Origin: Mycobacterium asiaticum
GTDB lineage: Bacteria > Actinomycetota > Actinomycetes > Mycobacteriales > Mycobacteriaceae
Assembly: GCF_001673315.1 (NCBI RefSeq)
Contig: NZ_LZLQ01000024.1
Span: 1-64,000, forward strand
Reading direction: 5' to 3'
DNA: 64,000 nt
Shown here: positions 38,246 to 47,073 of the stretch, piece after piece
Numbering within the stretch: the first letter of the stretch is position 1
How the letters are laid out: the number at the start of each line of letters is the position of its first letter
The notes under the pieces: model-generated
Told to the model about the DNA's origin: nothing
What the model saw: the letters and a program-made list of their open reading frames with translations, nothing else
Database searches by the model: none
Translations under genes and position numbers: made by a program

Positions 38246-38590
38246 GAGAACCCCTTTGCGCTCAGGCTGATATGGCAGCTCGCCCTAGGTGCTGCACAGG
38301 TGCACTAGGTACGTATAGGTGAAGGTAGTCGTTATCGCGACGGCCTGCCTGCGCGGGGTCGGGGTCTGCGGGTCCGACATCTGGACGAGGAGCCGAAACT
38401 CCGGTCAACGTGCTGGTTGACGGGCTTCCCTTGGCCTATCTGGCTGCGGGACTGGCTAGATCTGCGGTGCCGGGAGGACGGGGTGCGGGTCCGTTCGCCG
38501 AGAGTTAAGTAGTCGGTTACTTAAGCCCGCAGTGTCGTATCGCGAGAGTCTGGCCTGGCAAAATCAACCACTTCGGCACGGGGGAAGCTC
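38246..38590. other. 345-bp divergent intergenic region between gltA2 and the PE gene
   Basis: Holds the promoters for gltA2 (leftward) and the PE gene (rightward). Near the gltA2 side an imperfect dyad, CCTAGGTGC with GTGCACTAGG, surrounds 38284-38308. A strong dyad lies near the PE gene and is listed separately. No coding sequence is convincing. In M. tuberculosis Rv0895 occupies this side of gltA2. Confidence 0.5.
38505..38524. promoter_or_regulatory. Candidate operator upstream of the PE gene
   Basis: TTAAGTA at 38505-38511 and TACTTAA at 38518-38524 are perfect 7-base inverted arms around GTCGGT. The site is 67-86 bp before the ATG of the PE gene. The same TACTTAA word occurs close upstream of the DUF1275 gene and the Rv0909/Rv0910 locus, so it might be a general promoter word rather than one regulator's site. 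Confidence 0.5.
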
Positions 38591-40063
38591 ATGTCGTTCG
38601 TAACTGCAGCGCCCGATTTGATGATTGCGGCCGCTTCAAATCTGGCCAATATCGAGTCCGCGCTCAGCGCAGCCAATAATGTCGCAAACGCTCGAACGAC
38701 GGCGCTGCTTGCCGCAGGTGCCGACGAGGTGTCGGAGGCCATCGCGGCTCTGTTTTCGGCACATGGTCGCGTCTACCGAGAGCTGAGCGCGCAGGCGGCG
38801 GGTTTCCACGACCGTTTTGTACGGACGCTGACCGGGGTGGCGAACGCGTACGCCGCGACTGACGCCGCCGCCGCTCAGGCACTGCCTGCCGCGAGCCTGC
38901 AAGAGGCGTTGACGAATCTTGGCGTCGGTAACCAGGGCACTTCCAACGTCGGCAACGGCAACATCGGCAACACCAATGTGGGCAACGGAAATATTGGCAA
39001 CCAAAACATCGGCGGCGGCAACGCGGGTAACGCCAACGTAGGCAGCGGGAATACGGGCAGCGGAAATGTGGGGTCAGGCAACTTCGGTAGCGGCAACATC
39101 GGATTCGGAAACAACGGCGGCAGCGCCTTTCAACCGGGCAATAACAACGTGGGATTAGGGAACGCGGGTCACGACAACGTCGGCTTCGGCAACAGCGGCA
39201 TCGGGAACCGGGGCGGCGGGAACACCGGCAATTTCAACACGGGCGCTGGAAACACCGGTAACAACAACTTTGGTTTCGGAAACAGCGGAAACAACAACAT
39301 CGGAATCGGGCTCACCGGTGACCACCAAGTCGGTATAAATCTTCTTGGTCTGCTGAATTCTGGCAGCGGAAACATCGGCTTCGGGAACTCGGGCACGAAC
39401 AACGTCGGGTTCTTCAACTCAGGCGACGGTAATGTCGGGATCTTCAACACCGGCTCGCATTTCGGTCAACTTCCGGGCATTCACAACAACTTTGGCGTTG
39501 GAAACTCAGGCGCCGGCAACTTCGGCATCGGCAACTCAGGCACCCTTAACAGCGGCGCTGGTAATTCGGGCACACTCAACACCGGCTTCGGCAACACGGG
39601 CGGTTACAACACCGGCTATGGAAACGCCGGCTATGTCAACTCCGGGTCCTGGAATGCGGGCTACTACAACACCGGCGACGGAAACTCCGGCGACATCAAC
39701 ACCGGTTTGTGGAATTCGGGCCACGCCAACACCGCCATCGGATCAGCGACCGATACTGGCCTGACCCGGTCTGGCTTCAATAACACGGGCAACAATGTGT
39801 CAGGCTTCGGAAACACTGGCGACCAGATATCGGGCCTTTTCAACACGGCCAAGGGTGGCAGCGTGGTGAACCACGCGATCTCGGGCATTTCCAACTTCGC
39901 GACCGGCGGTTCGGAGATCAACGGTCGGGTGTCCGGCTTCTTCAATACGACAGTCACTGCCCCGGTCGTGGGCCAGCCGATCGGCTTGTACAGCGCATTC
40001 AGTTCAGGACTATTCAATTTCGGTAGCGGTATAGCTGGCCTGTTCAGCATCGGTCGCCTGTGA
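38591..40063 (+). CDS. PE-family protein with MPTR-like repeat tail
   Basis: The 490-residue protein begins with a typical PE domain (SFVTAAPDLMIAAASNLANI, to about residue 95) that ends in YAATD at 87-91, the YxxxD/E type VII secretion signal, probably read by ESX-5. Residues about 108-400 are pentapeptide repeats NxGxGN (GNGNIGNTNVGNGNIG), the MPTR style normally found behind PPE domains, not the GGAGG style of PE_PGRS. The C-terminus has SGLFN-type repeats. The ATG follows GGGGAAG. It is expected at the cell surface; role unknown. Confidence 0.85.
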   Translation: MSFVTAAPDLMIAAASNLANIESALSAANNVANARTTALLAAGADEVSEAIAALFSAHGRVYRELSAQAAGFHDRFVRTLTGVANAYAATDAAAAQALPAASLQEALTNLGVGNQGTSNVGNGNIGNTNVGNGNIGNQNIGGGNAGNANVGSGNTGSGNVGSGNFGSGNIGFGNNGGSAFQPGNNNVGLGNAGHDNVGFGNSGIGNRGGGNTGNFNTGAGNTGNNNFGFGNSGNNNIGIGLTGDHQVGINLLGLLNSGSGNIGFGNSGTNNVGFFNSGDGNVGIFNTGSHFGQLPGIHNNFGVGNSGAGNFGIGNSGTLNSGAGNSGTLNTGFGNTGGYNTGYGNAGYVNSGSWNAGYYNTGDGNSGDINTGLWNSGHANTAIGSATDTGLTRSGFNNTGNNVSGFGNTGDQISGLFNTAKGGSVVNHAISGISNFATGGSEINGRVSGFFNTTVTAPVVGQPIGLYSAFSSGLFNFGSGIAGLFSIGRL

Positions 40064-40148
40064 CGCCGCTTCCCAGGCAGCGCGACTGCCACCGTCGCAT
40101 GAGGGATACGTCATGACAACAGATGCTGTTACCCCCACCGAGCGCAAC

Positions 40149-40367
40149 CTATGGCGCCTCCGAACCACGCGCCCAGCGCGCGGCTATGCGGTGCACTTCC
40201 TCGTCGGAACCCACGACCTGCTGAATGACTCGCAGGGTCAGGTCGTAGTGCGTGGCCACCCAGCCGATGCCCCGTTCGCAGTCGACGCGCAGCAGAGTGC
40301 CGTCCTTCGCTCTGGCGTGGCCGGTCACGTGTGGAGCGATGCCTGTCAATCCCCCGGTATCCATCAT
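40149..40367 (-). CDS. Small hypothetical protein beside the LuxR gene
   Basis: A 72-residue protein starting at ATG 40367 behind GAGGGATCG. It reads MMDTGGLTGIAPHVTGHARA and then VDCERGIGWVATHYDLTLRV, ending in a helix EEVHRIAARWARGSE. I do not recognise the family. It is downstream of the LuxR gene on the same strand, 73 bp from its stop, and convergent with the PE gene. Codon use looks coding; a longer frame from 40427 adds a less likely N-terminus. Confidence 0.5.
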   Translation of the reverse strand: MMDTGGLTGIAPHVTGHARAKDGTLLRVDCERGIGWVATHYDLTLRVIQQVVGSDEEVHRIAARWARGSEAP

Positions 40368-40440
40368 CGATCCCTCTAGTTGAGTTGTGCTCCCTGAGGA
40401 AATCGTCATCCGTGCGAACCAAGGCACGTGCAGTAGTGCG

Positions 40441-43107
40441 CTACTGCTTTGCGGTGTTCAGGCTGAAATCAGTGACGCGCTTTGGGGCGACTCCGCGTCG
40501 GGTATGACGCGGGACCAGCGCAGCGAGTTCGTCCCGCGTCGTGGTTCCGGTCTTCGCCATTGCCCGGTAAATGTGGCTTTCCACAGTGCGGACCGAAAGA
40601 GTCAGCCGCTCCGCGATAGCGCGGTTGGACAACCCCTGACCGATCAGCATGACGATCTCTCGTTCACGGTCAGTGAACGGCACTGGTTCGCTCGCGTCGC
40701 GAAGCGCCGGGGTCGAAGCACCACCGCATTGCTCGGCCAGCGCACTGGCGCGGGTCGCGCAACCCAACGCCGACCCCCGCAGCCCTTGATTTCGATACAC
40801 AATGGCGGCGTGGGCGGCGGCATCGACCGCGGCCACTAGGTCACCCATCGCCTCGAACTCCGCTGAAAGCGCAAGCAATCGAGCAGCGTCACGGTCACTC
40901 AGAGCAGCTGACAAACGCGCGGCGAGTCTGACGCGTGGCCCCTCGACAATGTTTTCGAGCTCGCACAACCGGACCGTACCCGACCGGTCCCCGAATTGGG
41001 CGGCGGTCTGCAGGCACAGCACTTCGGCTCCCAATTGCCCTTTGGCCCGGGCGTTTTCGGCGCCGGACACCAGCATGGTGATGGCTTGGCTGGTGGCGCC
41101 CTGTCCCGCGGCCAGCCACGCCCGGGCCAGCGTGCGTTCATAGTCCAATGACCGGAACGGACGTCGCTGCTCCTCAAGGGCGGCAAGAATGACACTCGCC
41201 TCGGCGACTGAACCCCGCATAGCCAGGACCGTCGCTCGGCAGACTTGATAGCGGTATCCCCACCCCAGGGCGTGCGTGGCGGACAGCCCTACCGTGGCCC
41301 GTTCGAGCAAAGCGCTCGCGGAATCCAGTTGTCCGGCAGCACAAGCCGCGCGACCAGCGACTGCGGCGCCGAGCAGTTGAGCCGCACCGGGCAGGTCGGC
41401 GGCCTGACACTGCACCCGATGAGCTACCTGGGACGCGTCGGCGATCCGCCCGGCCAACAGCAGCGCGCTGATGTGTGAATCCGCGATGTTGAAACCCATG
41501 TGCGGCGGATCGAAAGAGCGTGCGACCGCGCGATAGCCGGCCTCGGCGACGGTAACGGCTTCGGCGGCGCGTCCCGCATCCGCCGCGAGGGTGGCCAGGA
41601 CCCAGGCGATCTCAGCGCCGACGACGGCGGGCAGGTCAGCCAGGGTGAGGCTGTTCGACGCGCGTACGGCGTTATCCGGCTGGTCCGTCGCGAACCAATA
41701 CACGGTGAGGAAAGCATCGATATAACTACGCGCCTGCGGTGTGGTCGTGTGCGACGCGCCGTCGATGATCGCTTTCGCCCGGGTGGGATCGCCAAGTGCC
41801 CACAGCGTGTTGCTGGCCCAAAGGAATGCCCGTCGAGCGCGTTCGATTTCGGTCAACTGTCCTGGGTCCAGCTCGGCCAATACCGCGTCGGCCTCGTCGC
41901 CACGACCCGACCATGACAAAGCATGTGCCCGCACGAAACTCGACTCGGCTCCCGCTCCGGCCCGGACCGCCCCTTCAGCGAGCCGATTCGCAAGAGGCAG
42001 ATCCGCAAGCCAAACCGCGCCACGTGCCGCTTCGACGAGCAGGTCAACGTCGGGGGGAAGGTCGGAGTCCAAGCTCAGGGTTGCCCGCCGCACCGTGACG
42101 TAGATGTCGTCGCGGTCCTTGCTCGTCGCGAGTTCGGCAGCGACGAGACCGCGGAGCCGACGCAATCGGGTCGGTGCCGCTCGCTTTCGGCGTACCTCGC
42201 CGTACAGCGGGTGCGCCAGGCGTACCTGCGCGCCCTCGTCTGACGCCTCGAGCGTGATGAGGGCACGGGTGTCTGCTTCCTCGATGGCAGCGGGATCAGC
42301 GATACGCCGAAGACAGGCCAAGTCAACGGGTTCTGCGACCGCGAGCGCATCGATGACTTCACTGATCGGTCCCGGCAGAGCGCCTATCCGCGATTCGATC
42401 AACTCGACCAGGCCGGGCGGCATGACGGGATCGCCAACCCACCGCCAGTATCCGTGCTGCCGCATGATTCGACCGTCGGCAACTTCTTGCTCGACGATAT
42501 TTCGCAGGTATAACAGGTTGCCGCGGGTCAGATCCCAAAGCCGCTGCGCGGCAGCGGGATCCACCGGGCCACCCAGAGCTGTCGACAGCAGCGCGGCAGA
42601 TTGGTCCAGGGCCAGCGGTTGCAGGTCCAGCCGGTCGAAGTGGCCAACCGACCATATCTCTCGCACCGCAGCGGGAATGGGGACGCCATCGCGAGCGGTG
42701 AGTATTACTTTCGCCGCGCCTCGCTGCACGATCTGGTGCAGAACGAAGATCGATAGGTCGTCGAGAAGATGCACGTCGTCGACCACCAGCACCACCGAGA
42801 CGCCGGGACGTGCCGCAGTGAGTGCATCGATGACTCCACGCAGCAGTTGCAGGGTGCCAGTGCCGCTCGGCGGCGCCCACGCGGTGAAAGCCCCCAGGGG
42901 AACCGCGCGCGCCGCTGAGGTGCCGACCGCCCATCGGCCTTCGCGTCCCCGGGATACGGCCGCCGACAAGGCGTCACGAGCGATCCGGCTCTTGCCGACA
43001 CCGGCGGCGCCGTAAAGAAAGATCCCGGCAACGTCGGAAGCCGCGAGTGCGGCCTCGATTACCTTCATCTCCTTCGAGCGGCCCACCAGCGGCCACGACA
43101 AACGCAC
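40441..43107 (-). CDS. Large ATP-binding LuxR-family regulator (LAL type), Rv0890c-like
   Basis: The 888-residue protein starts RLSWPLVGRSKEM, with Walker A GAAGVGKSR at 33-41 and Walker B VVLVVDDVHLLDD. A long TPR-like helical middle follows, then a C-terminal LuxR helix-turn-helix (FTDREREIVMLIGQGLSNRA then TLSVRTVESHIYRAMAK). This STAND-type layout fits Rv0890c. The start is unsure: GTG 43107 matches the domain edge, GTG 43146 adds 13 residues. The regulated genes and the signal are unknown. In M. tuberculosis the homologue also neighbours citA. Confidence 0.85.
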   Translation of the reverse strand: MRLSWPLVGRSKEMKVIEAALAASDVAGIFLYGAAGVGKSRIARDALSAAVSRGREGRWAVGTSAARAVPLGAFTAWAPPSGTGTLQLLRGVIDALTAARPGVSVVLVVDDVHLLDDLSIFVLHQIVQRGAAKVILTARDGVPIPAAVREIWSVGHFDRLDLQPLALDQSAALLSTALGGPVDPAAAQRLWDLTRGNLLYLRNIVEQEVADGRIMRQHGYWRWVGDPVMPPGLVELIESRIGALPGPISEVIDALAVAEPVDLACLRRIADPAAIEEADTRALITLEASDEGAQVRLAHPLYGEVRRKRAAPTRLRRLRGLVAAELATSKDRDDIYVTVRRATLSLDSDLPPDVDLLVEAARGAVWLADLPLANRLAEGAVRAGAGAESSFVRAHALSWSGRGDEADAVLAELDPGQLTEIERARRAFLWASNTLWALGDPTRAKAIIDGASHTTTPQARSYIDAFLTVYWFATDQPDNAVRASNSLTLADLPAVVGAEIAWVLATLAADAGRAAEAVTVAEAGYRAVARSFDPPHMGFNIADSHISALLLAGRIADASQVAHRVQCQAADLPGAAQLLGAAVAGRAACAAGQLDSASALLERATVGLSATHALGWGYRYQVCRATVLAMRGSVAEASVILAALEEQRRPFRSLDYERTLARAWLAAGQGATSQAITMLVSGAENARAKGQLGAEVLCLQTAAQFGDRSGTVRLCELENIVEGPRVRLAARLSAALSDRDAARLLALSAEFEAMGDLVAAVDAAAHAAIVYRNQGLRGSALGCATRASALAEQCGGASTPALRDASEPVPFTDREREIVMLIGQGLSNRAIAERLTLSVRTVESHIYRAMAKTGTTTRDELAALVPRHTRRGVAPKRVTDFSLNTAKQ

Positions 43108-43188
43108 GTCAGCAGCGTACGTCTGATCACCGCAGACACTGGGCACATCGCGGCAAATGATCGATGGGCCGCGATGCTGCGGGCCGGC

Positions 43189-44457
43189 CTACTGCCTCGG
43201 GTTTGGCGCGCGATAGCGGATGAAGACCGGCGCAACGAGCACCGCCAACACCACACCGACCACGACCAGTGCCCCTCCTCCGGCCGCGGCGGCGGACGTC
43301 CCCACGACGGCGGCCGCGGCGCCATGCAAGGTGTCCGCGAGCCGGGGACCCCCACCGACCACCACGGCGAATACTCCCTGCAACCGCCCGACCACCTCGT
43401 CGGAGGCGGCCGTCTGCAGGATGGTCTGCCGGAATGCAGCCGAAATCATGTCGGCGGCACCGCCAATGGCCAGGAACGCCAACGCCGTCCACAGCACCGG
43501 TCCGGCCCTGCCATGCGCCATCCCAACGACAACGCCGAACCCCACCATCGCCAGACCCCACACGACGATCGCGACAAAGATCGTCAGGCCGTGGCGCCGG
43601 ATTCCGGGCAACCAGCCCGAAAACACCCCACCGGCAACCGCGCCGACTGCTGTCGCCGCCGACAGCAATGCCATCGCCGACCCGCCGTCGATGGGAGCGC
43701 CGAAGCTCTGGTGCGCCATCTGCGGAAACAGCGCCCGCGGCATCCCCAGAATCATGGCTATCAGGTCGACGACGAATGACATCAACACCACGGTGTTGCC
43801 GGCTAGGTACCGAAAGCCCTCCAGCACCGCGCCGATCCCCCAGCGCCGGTCGCTGTCGCGTTCGGGCGCAGGGATAGGTGCCAGCCGAAAGGTCGCCCAG
43901 ATCGGCAACAGGCAGCAGATCGCATCGATCAGGTACAGCGAGGACAGGTCGACCCAGTTCAGCAGCACACCCGCCAACAGCGGGCCGGCTATGGCACCGA
44001 TCTGGCTTACGGTCATATTCAGCGCGTTTGCGGCGGGCAGTTGGTCCCCGGGCACCATTCGCGGAATCGCCGCCGATCGCGCCGGTGAATTGACGGCAAA
44101 GAATGCCTGTTGCACCGCCAACAGGCAGAACACCACCCACACGTCGTTCACCGCCAGCACCGCTTGCAACCACAACAGCAGTGAGGCCAGCGCCAACCCG
44201 CACGACGCGACGATCAACAGCAGGCGTCGATCCATCGCGTCCGCCCAGGCCCCACCCAGCAGTCCGAACACCATCAGCGGCAACAACGCGAACAGGCCGG
44301 CCAGTCCGACGTAGGCGGAGTTCTGGGTCAGGGCATAGATCTGCACCGGCACCGCGAAAATCGTCAGATTGGCCCCGATGACCGTCGGGATGCCGGAAAC
44401 CCAGAGTCGGCGGAAGTCGGGCGTGCGCAGCGGCGTGGTGTCCGCGAAGAGCTGCAT
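43189..44457 (-). CDS. MFS transporter of the EntS/MFS_3 type
   Basis: The 422-residue protein has about 12 membrane segments, with the family loop GGAWADAMDRRLLLIVASCG between helices 2 and 3, PARSAAIPRMVPGDQLPAAN in the middle, and IRRHGLTIFVAIVVWG later. The MFS_3/EntS group exports siderophores, drugs or lipids. It lies 38 bp after pdxH on the same strand and is followed by the LuxR regulator, so the three may be co-transcribed. The substrate cannot be told from sequence. Confidence 0.83.
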   Translation of the reverse strand: MQLFADTTPLRTPDFRRLWVSGIPTVIGANLTIFAVPVQIYALTQNSAYVGLAGLFALLPLMVFGLLGGAWADAMDRRLLLIVASCGLALASLLLWLQAVLAVNDVWVVFCLLAVQQAFFAVNSPARSAAIPRMVPGDQLPAANALNMTVSQIGAIAGPLLAGVLLNWVDLSSLYLIDAICCLLPIWATFRLAPIPAPERDSDRRWGIGAVLEGFRYLAGNTVVLMSFVVDLIAMILGMPRALFPQMAHQSFGAPIDGGSAMALLSAATAVGAVAGGVFSGWLPGIRRHGLTIFVAIVVWGLAMVGFGVVVGMAHGRAGPVLWTALAFLAIGGAADMISAAFRQTILQTAASDEVVGRLQGVFAVVVGGGPRLADTLHGAAAAVVGTSAAAAGGGALVVVGVVLAVLVAPVFIRYRAPNPRQ

Positions 44458-44495
44458 CGTCGATGAGCGTAACCGCTGGCCCGGTCCGCCCAGGG

Positions 44496-45164
44496 TCAGG
44501 GCTGCAGGCGCTCCACCTGGCCGTCAATCAACCGAATCCGGTTGTGTACCCGGTCTTCCCGGCCCTGCCAGAACTCGACCACCTCGGGCGCAATGAGGTA
44601 ACCGCCCCAATTGGGCGGCACCGGCACCTGGTCGGAGTCGGCGAAGCGGGCGGTCACCTCGGCGAGCTGCTCCAGCAATGCCCCCCGCGACGCGATCGGC
44701 CAGGATTGGTGCGATGCCCAGGCGCCCAGCTGCGAGCCGCGAGGACGTTTGGACCAGTAATCTTCGGTAACCTGCCGATCTACCTGGTGCACCGGTCCCC
44801 GAATATGGATCTGTCGGCCCAGCAAATACCACGGGAAGGTCGCCGACGCATACGGCGTCGCGGCCAACTCAAGCCCCTTGGCGGAGTCGTAGTTGGTGAA
44901 GAACGTTATCCCGGTCTCCTCGACGCTCTTGCACAACACCGAGCGGCTGACCGGCTTGCCGTCCTTGACGGTGGCCAGCACCATGGCGTTGGGTTCGGCG
45001 ATTCCGGCTTGTTCGGCGTCATTCATCCAGGTGCGGAACAGTGCGAGCCAACCGTCGACGAGCCAGTCCGCATCCAGGTCGGGACTGCCGTCTTTTTCGA
45101 CTGATCCGTACTCCACCCGCATCCCCGCCAGGCGCCGCTCGTCCGGTCCCGTCACCGTCCCCAC
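44496..45164 (-). CDS. pdxH: Pyridoxine/pyridoxamine 5'-phosphate oxidase
   Basis: The 222-residue protein shows PdxH features: [40 protein letters not shown] (FMN and phosphate contacts), [14 protein letters not shown], and the terminal [16 protein letters not shown] with LERLQP-like end. It oxidises PNP or PMP to PLP with FMN. It diverges from citA with 63 bp between. The start is the longest (GTG 45164); ATG 45122 (MRVEYGSV) is an alternative that begins nearer the conserved part. In M. tuberculosis pdxH lies elsewhere, so the arrangement differs. Confidence 0.9.
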   Translation of the reverse strand: MGTVTGPDERRLAGMRVEYGSVEKDGSPDLDADWLVDGWLALFRTWMNDAEQAGIAEPNAMVLATVKDGKPVSRSVLCKSVEETGITFFTNYDSAKGLELAATPYASATFPWYLLGRQIHIRGPVHQVDRQVTEDYWSKRPRGSQLGAWASHQSWPIASRGALLEQLAEVTARFADSDQVPVPPNWGGYLIAPEVVEFWQGREDRVHNRIRLIDGQVERLQP

Positions 45165-45227
45165 GCTACTCGGCGGCGGTTACCGACCGGTAGCAGGCGA
45201 CTCAGGCACAGGTGCAAGAATCTGGCC

Positions 45228-46349
45228 ATGACTGTGGTCCCGGAGGATTTTGTCCCAGGCCTGGAAGGCGTCGTGGCCTTCACAACCAAGATCGCCGAAC
45301 CGGACAAGGACGGCGGCGCGCTGCGCTACCGCGGCGTCGACATCGAGGACCTGGTAGGCCGAGGGGTCACGTTCGGTGACGTGTGGTCGCTTCTGGTCGA
45401 CGGTGACTTCGGTCGAGGTTTGCCGCCGGCCGAACCGTTTCCGCTACCGATTCATACCGGGGATGTGCGCGTCGACGTGCAGGCCGGCCTGGCCATGTTG
45501 GCACCGATCTGGGGCTACAAGCCGCTGCTGGACACCAACGAGCCCACTGCCCGCGATCAGCTCGCCCGGGCGTCGGTCATGGCACTGTCCTACGTCGCTC
45601 AATCCGGGCGCGGCATCTACCAGCCCGCGGTCCCGCAGCGAATGATCGACGAATGCTCTACTGTCACAGCGCGTTTCATGACGCGCTGGCGAGGCGAGCC
45701 AGACCCCAAGCACATCGAGGCGATCGACGCCTACTGGGTGTCGGCCGCCGAACACGGAATGAACGCCTCCACTTTCACCGCGCGGGTGATCGCCTCGACC
45801 GGGGCGGACGTGGCGGCAGCCCTGTCCGGGGCGATCGGGGCGATGAGCGGTCCACTGCACGGCGGGGCCCCGGCGCGCGTGCTGCCGATGATCGAAGAGG
45901 TCGAGCGCACCGACGACGCCCGTGGTCTGGTCAAGGGCATCTTGGACCGCAAGGAGAAGCTGATGGGCTTCGGGCACCGGGTCTATCGCGCCGAGGACCC
46001 CCGCGCCCGGGTGCTGCGAGCGACGGCCAAGCGACTCGGTGCGCCGCGTTACGAGGTCGCGGCGGCCGTCGAGGAAGCCGCCTTGGCCGAGTTGCGGGAG
46101 CGCCGTCCAGACCGGGCGATCGAGACGAACGTCGAGTTCTGGGCCGCGGTGATCCTGGACTTCGCCGGGGTTCCGGCCAGCATGATGCCTGCCATGTTCA
46201 CCTGTGGCCGCACCGCCGGATGGTGTGCCCACATCCTGGAACAGAAGCGTCTCGGCAAGTTGGTGCGCCCGTCGGCGATCTACATCGGTCCCGGGCCGCG
46301 CAGCCCGGAGTCCGTCTCGGGCTGGAACCACGTTTCGACCTCGGCGTAG
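45228..46349 (+). CDS. citA: Citrate synthase 2 (CitA)
   Basis: The 373-residue protein has GAIGAMSGPLHGGAPARVLP (acyl-CoA loop with His) and [20 protein letters not shown] (catalytic His/Arg). Its length equals that of Rv0889c. It is the second citrate synthase in this window, alongside gltA2 about 8 kb away, and belongs to the short (type II, methylcitrate-like) group. The ATG follows no clear ribosome-binding site. After the stop lies a 268-bp gap with a short tandem repeat where M. tuberculosis has Rv0888. Confidence 0.92.
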   Translation: MTVVPEDFVPGLEGVVAFTTKIAEPDKDGGALRYRGVDIEDLVGRGVTFGDVWSLLVDGDFGRGLPPAEPFPLPIHTGDVRVDVQAGLAMLAPIWGYKPLLDTNEPTARDQLARASVMALSYVAQSGRGIYQPAVPQRMIDECSTVTARFMTRWRGEPDPKHIEAIDAYWVSAAEHGMNASTFTARVIASTGADVAAALSGAIGAMSGPLHGGAPARVLPMIEEVERTDDARGLVKGILDRKEKLMGFGHRVYRAEDPRARVLRATAKRLGAPRYEVAAAVEEAALAELRERRPDRAIETNVEFWAAVILDFAGVPASMMPAMFTCGRTAGWCAHILEQKRLGKLVRPSAIYIGPGPRSPESVSGWNHVSTSA

Positions 46350-46503
46350 GCACTGGCGCTAGTACGCGTTAGAACAACCCGCTGCTCTAAGGCCATACGG
46401 GCTGATAGGCGGGACAGGTGCTGGGCGTGATGCCGCGCACCGTCAGGGCGGTTGTCGGAGGGTGGCGTTACGGTCCCGGTGTGCGGGCGTAAGTGCGGAG
46501 CGC

Positions 46504-46557
46504 AGTGAGAAAAGCGCGATGAGAAAAGCGCGATGAAAAGCGCGATGAGAAAAGCGG
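46504..46557. repeat. Four tandem 14-bp units between citA and the VOC gene
   Basis: Units at 46504-46517, 46518-46531, 46532-46543 and 46544-46557 share GATGAGAAAAGCGC; the first starts AG instead of GA and the third lacks two bases. The purine-rich strand is the plus strand. The block lies 60 bp before the start of the Rv0887c homologue and so may sit in or near its promoter. Confidence 0.75.
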
Positions 46558-46617
46558 CCGCGCTTAGTCAGTACCCGTGAGCCCTGGGCGGGCCCTACCA
46601 ACAACAGAGGAGTGACA

Positions 46618-47073
46618 ATGGCCATCAACGTCGAACCCGCACTGTCCCCACACCTCGTCGTGGACGATGCTGCTGCCGCGATCGACTTCTATGTCAAAGC
46701 GTTCGACGCCGTCGAACTGGGCCGGGTGCCGGGTCCGGACGGGCGACTGGTTCACGCCGCGGTACAGATCAACGGCTTCACCGTGATGCTCAACGATGAC
46801 TTCCCGGAGATGTGCAACGACCAATCGATGACACCGAAGTCACTCGGTGGCACTCCGGTCACAATCCACCTCACTGTCACTGACGTCGAGACGAAGTTCC
46901 AGCGCGCGATCGACGCCGGAGCGACGGTCATCATGCCGCTGGCGGACCAGTTCTGGGGTGACCGTTACGGGGTGCTTGCCGATCCGTTCGGGCACAACTG
47001 GTCGCTCGGTCAGCCGGTGCGCGAGGTCAGCATAGAGGAGTTGCGGGAGGCGATGTCGGCTCAGTCCGGCTAA
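46618..47073 (+). CDS. VOC-family protein (PhnB-like), Rv0887c homologue
   Basis: The 151-residue protein has the PhnB/YdfO-type VOC pattern: SPHLVVDDAAAAIDFYVKAF, QINGFTVMLNDDFPEM and DRYGVLADPFGHNWSLG. ATG 46618 follows AGAGGAG; GTG 46612 overlaps that site and is unlikely. The stop TAA overlaps the fprB stop on the other strand (CTAA). The substrate is unknown; PhnB-type VOC proteins often lack catalytic metal. Confidence 0.85.
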   Translation: MAINVEPALSPHLVVDDAAAAIDFYVKAFDAVELGRVPGPDGRLVHAAVQINGFTVMLNDDFPEMCNDQSMTPKSLGGTPVTIHLTVTDVETKFQRAIDAGATVIMPLADQFWGDRYGVLADPFGHNWSLGQPVREVSIEELREAMSAQSG

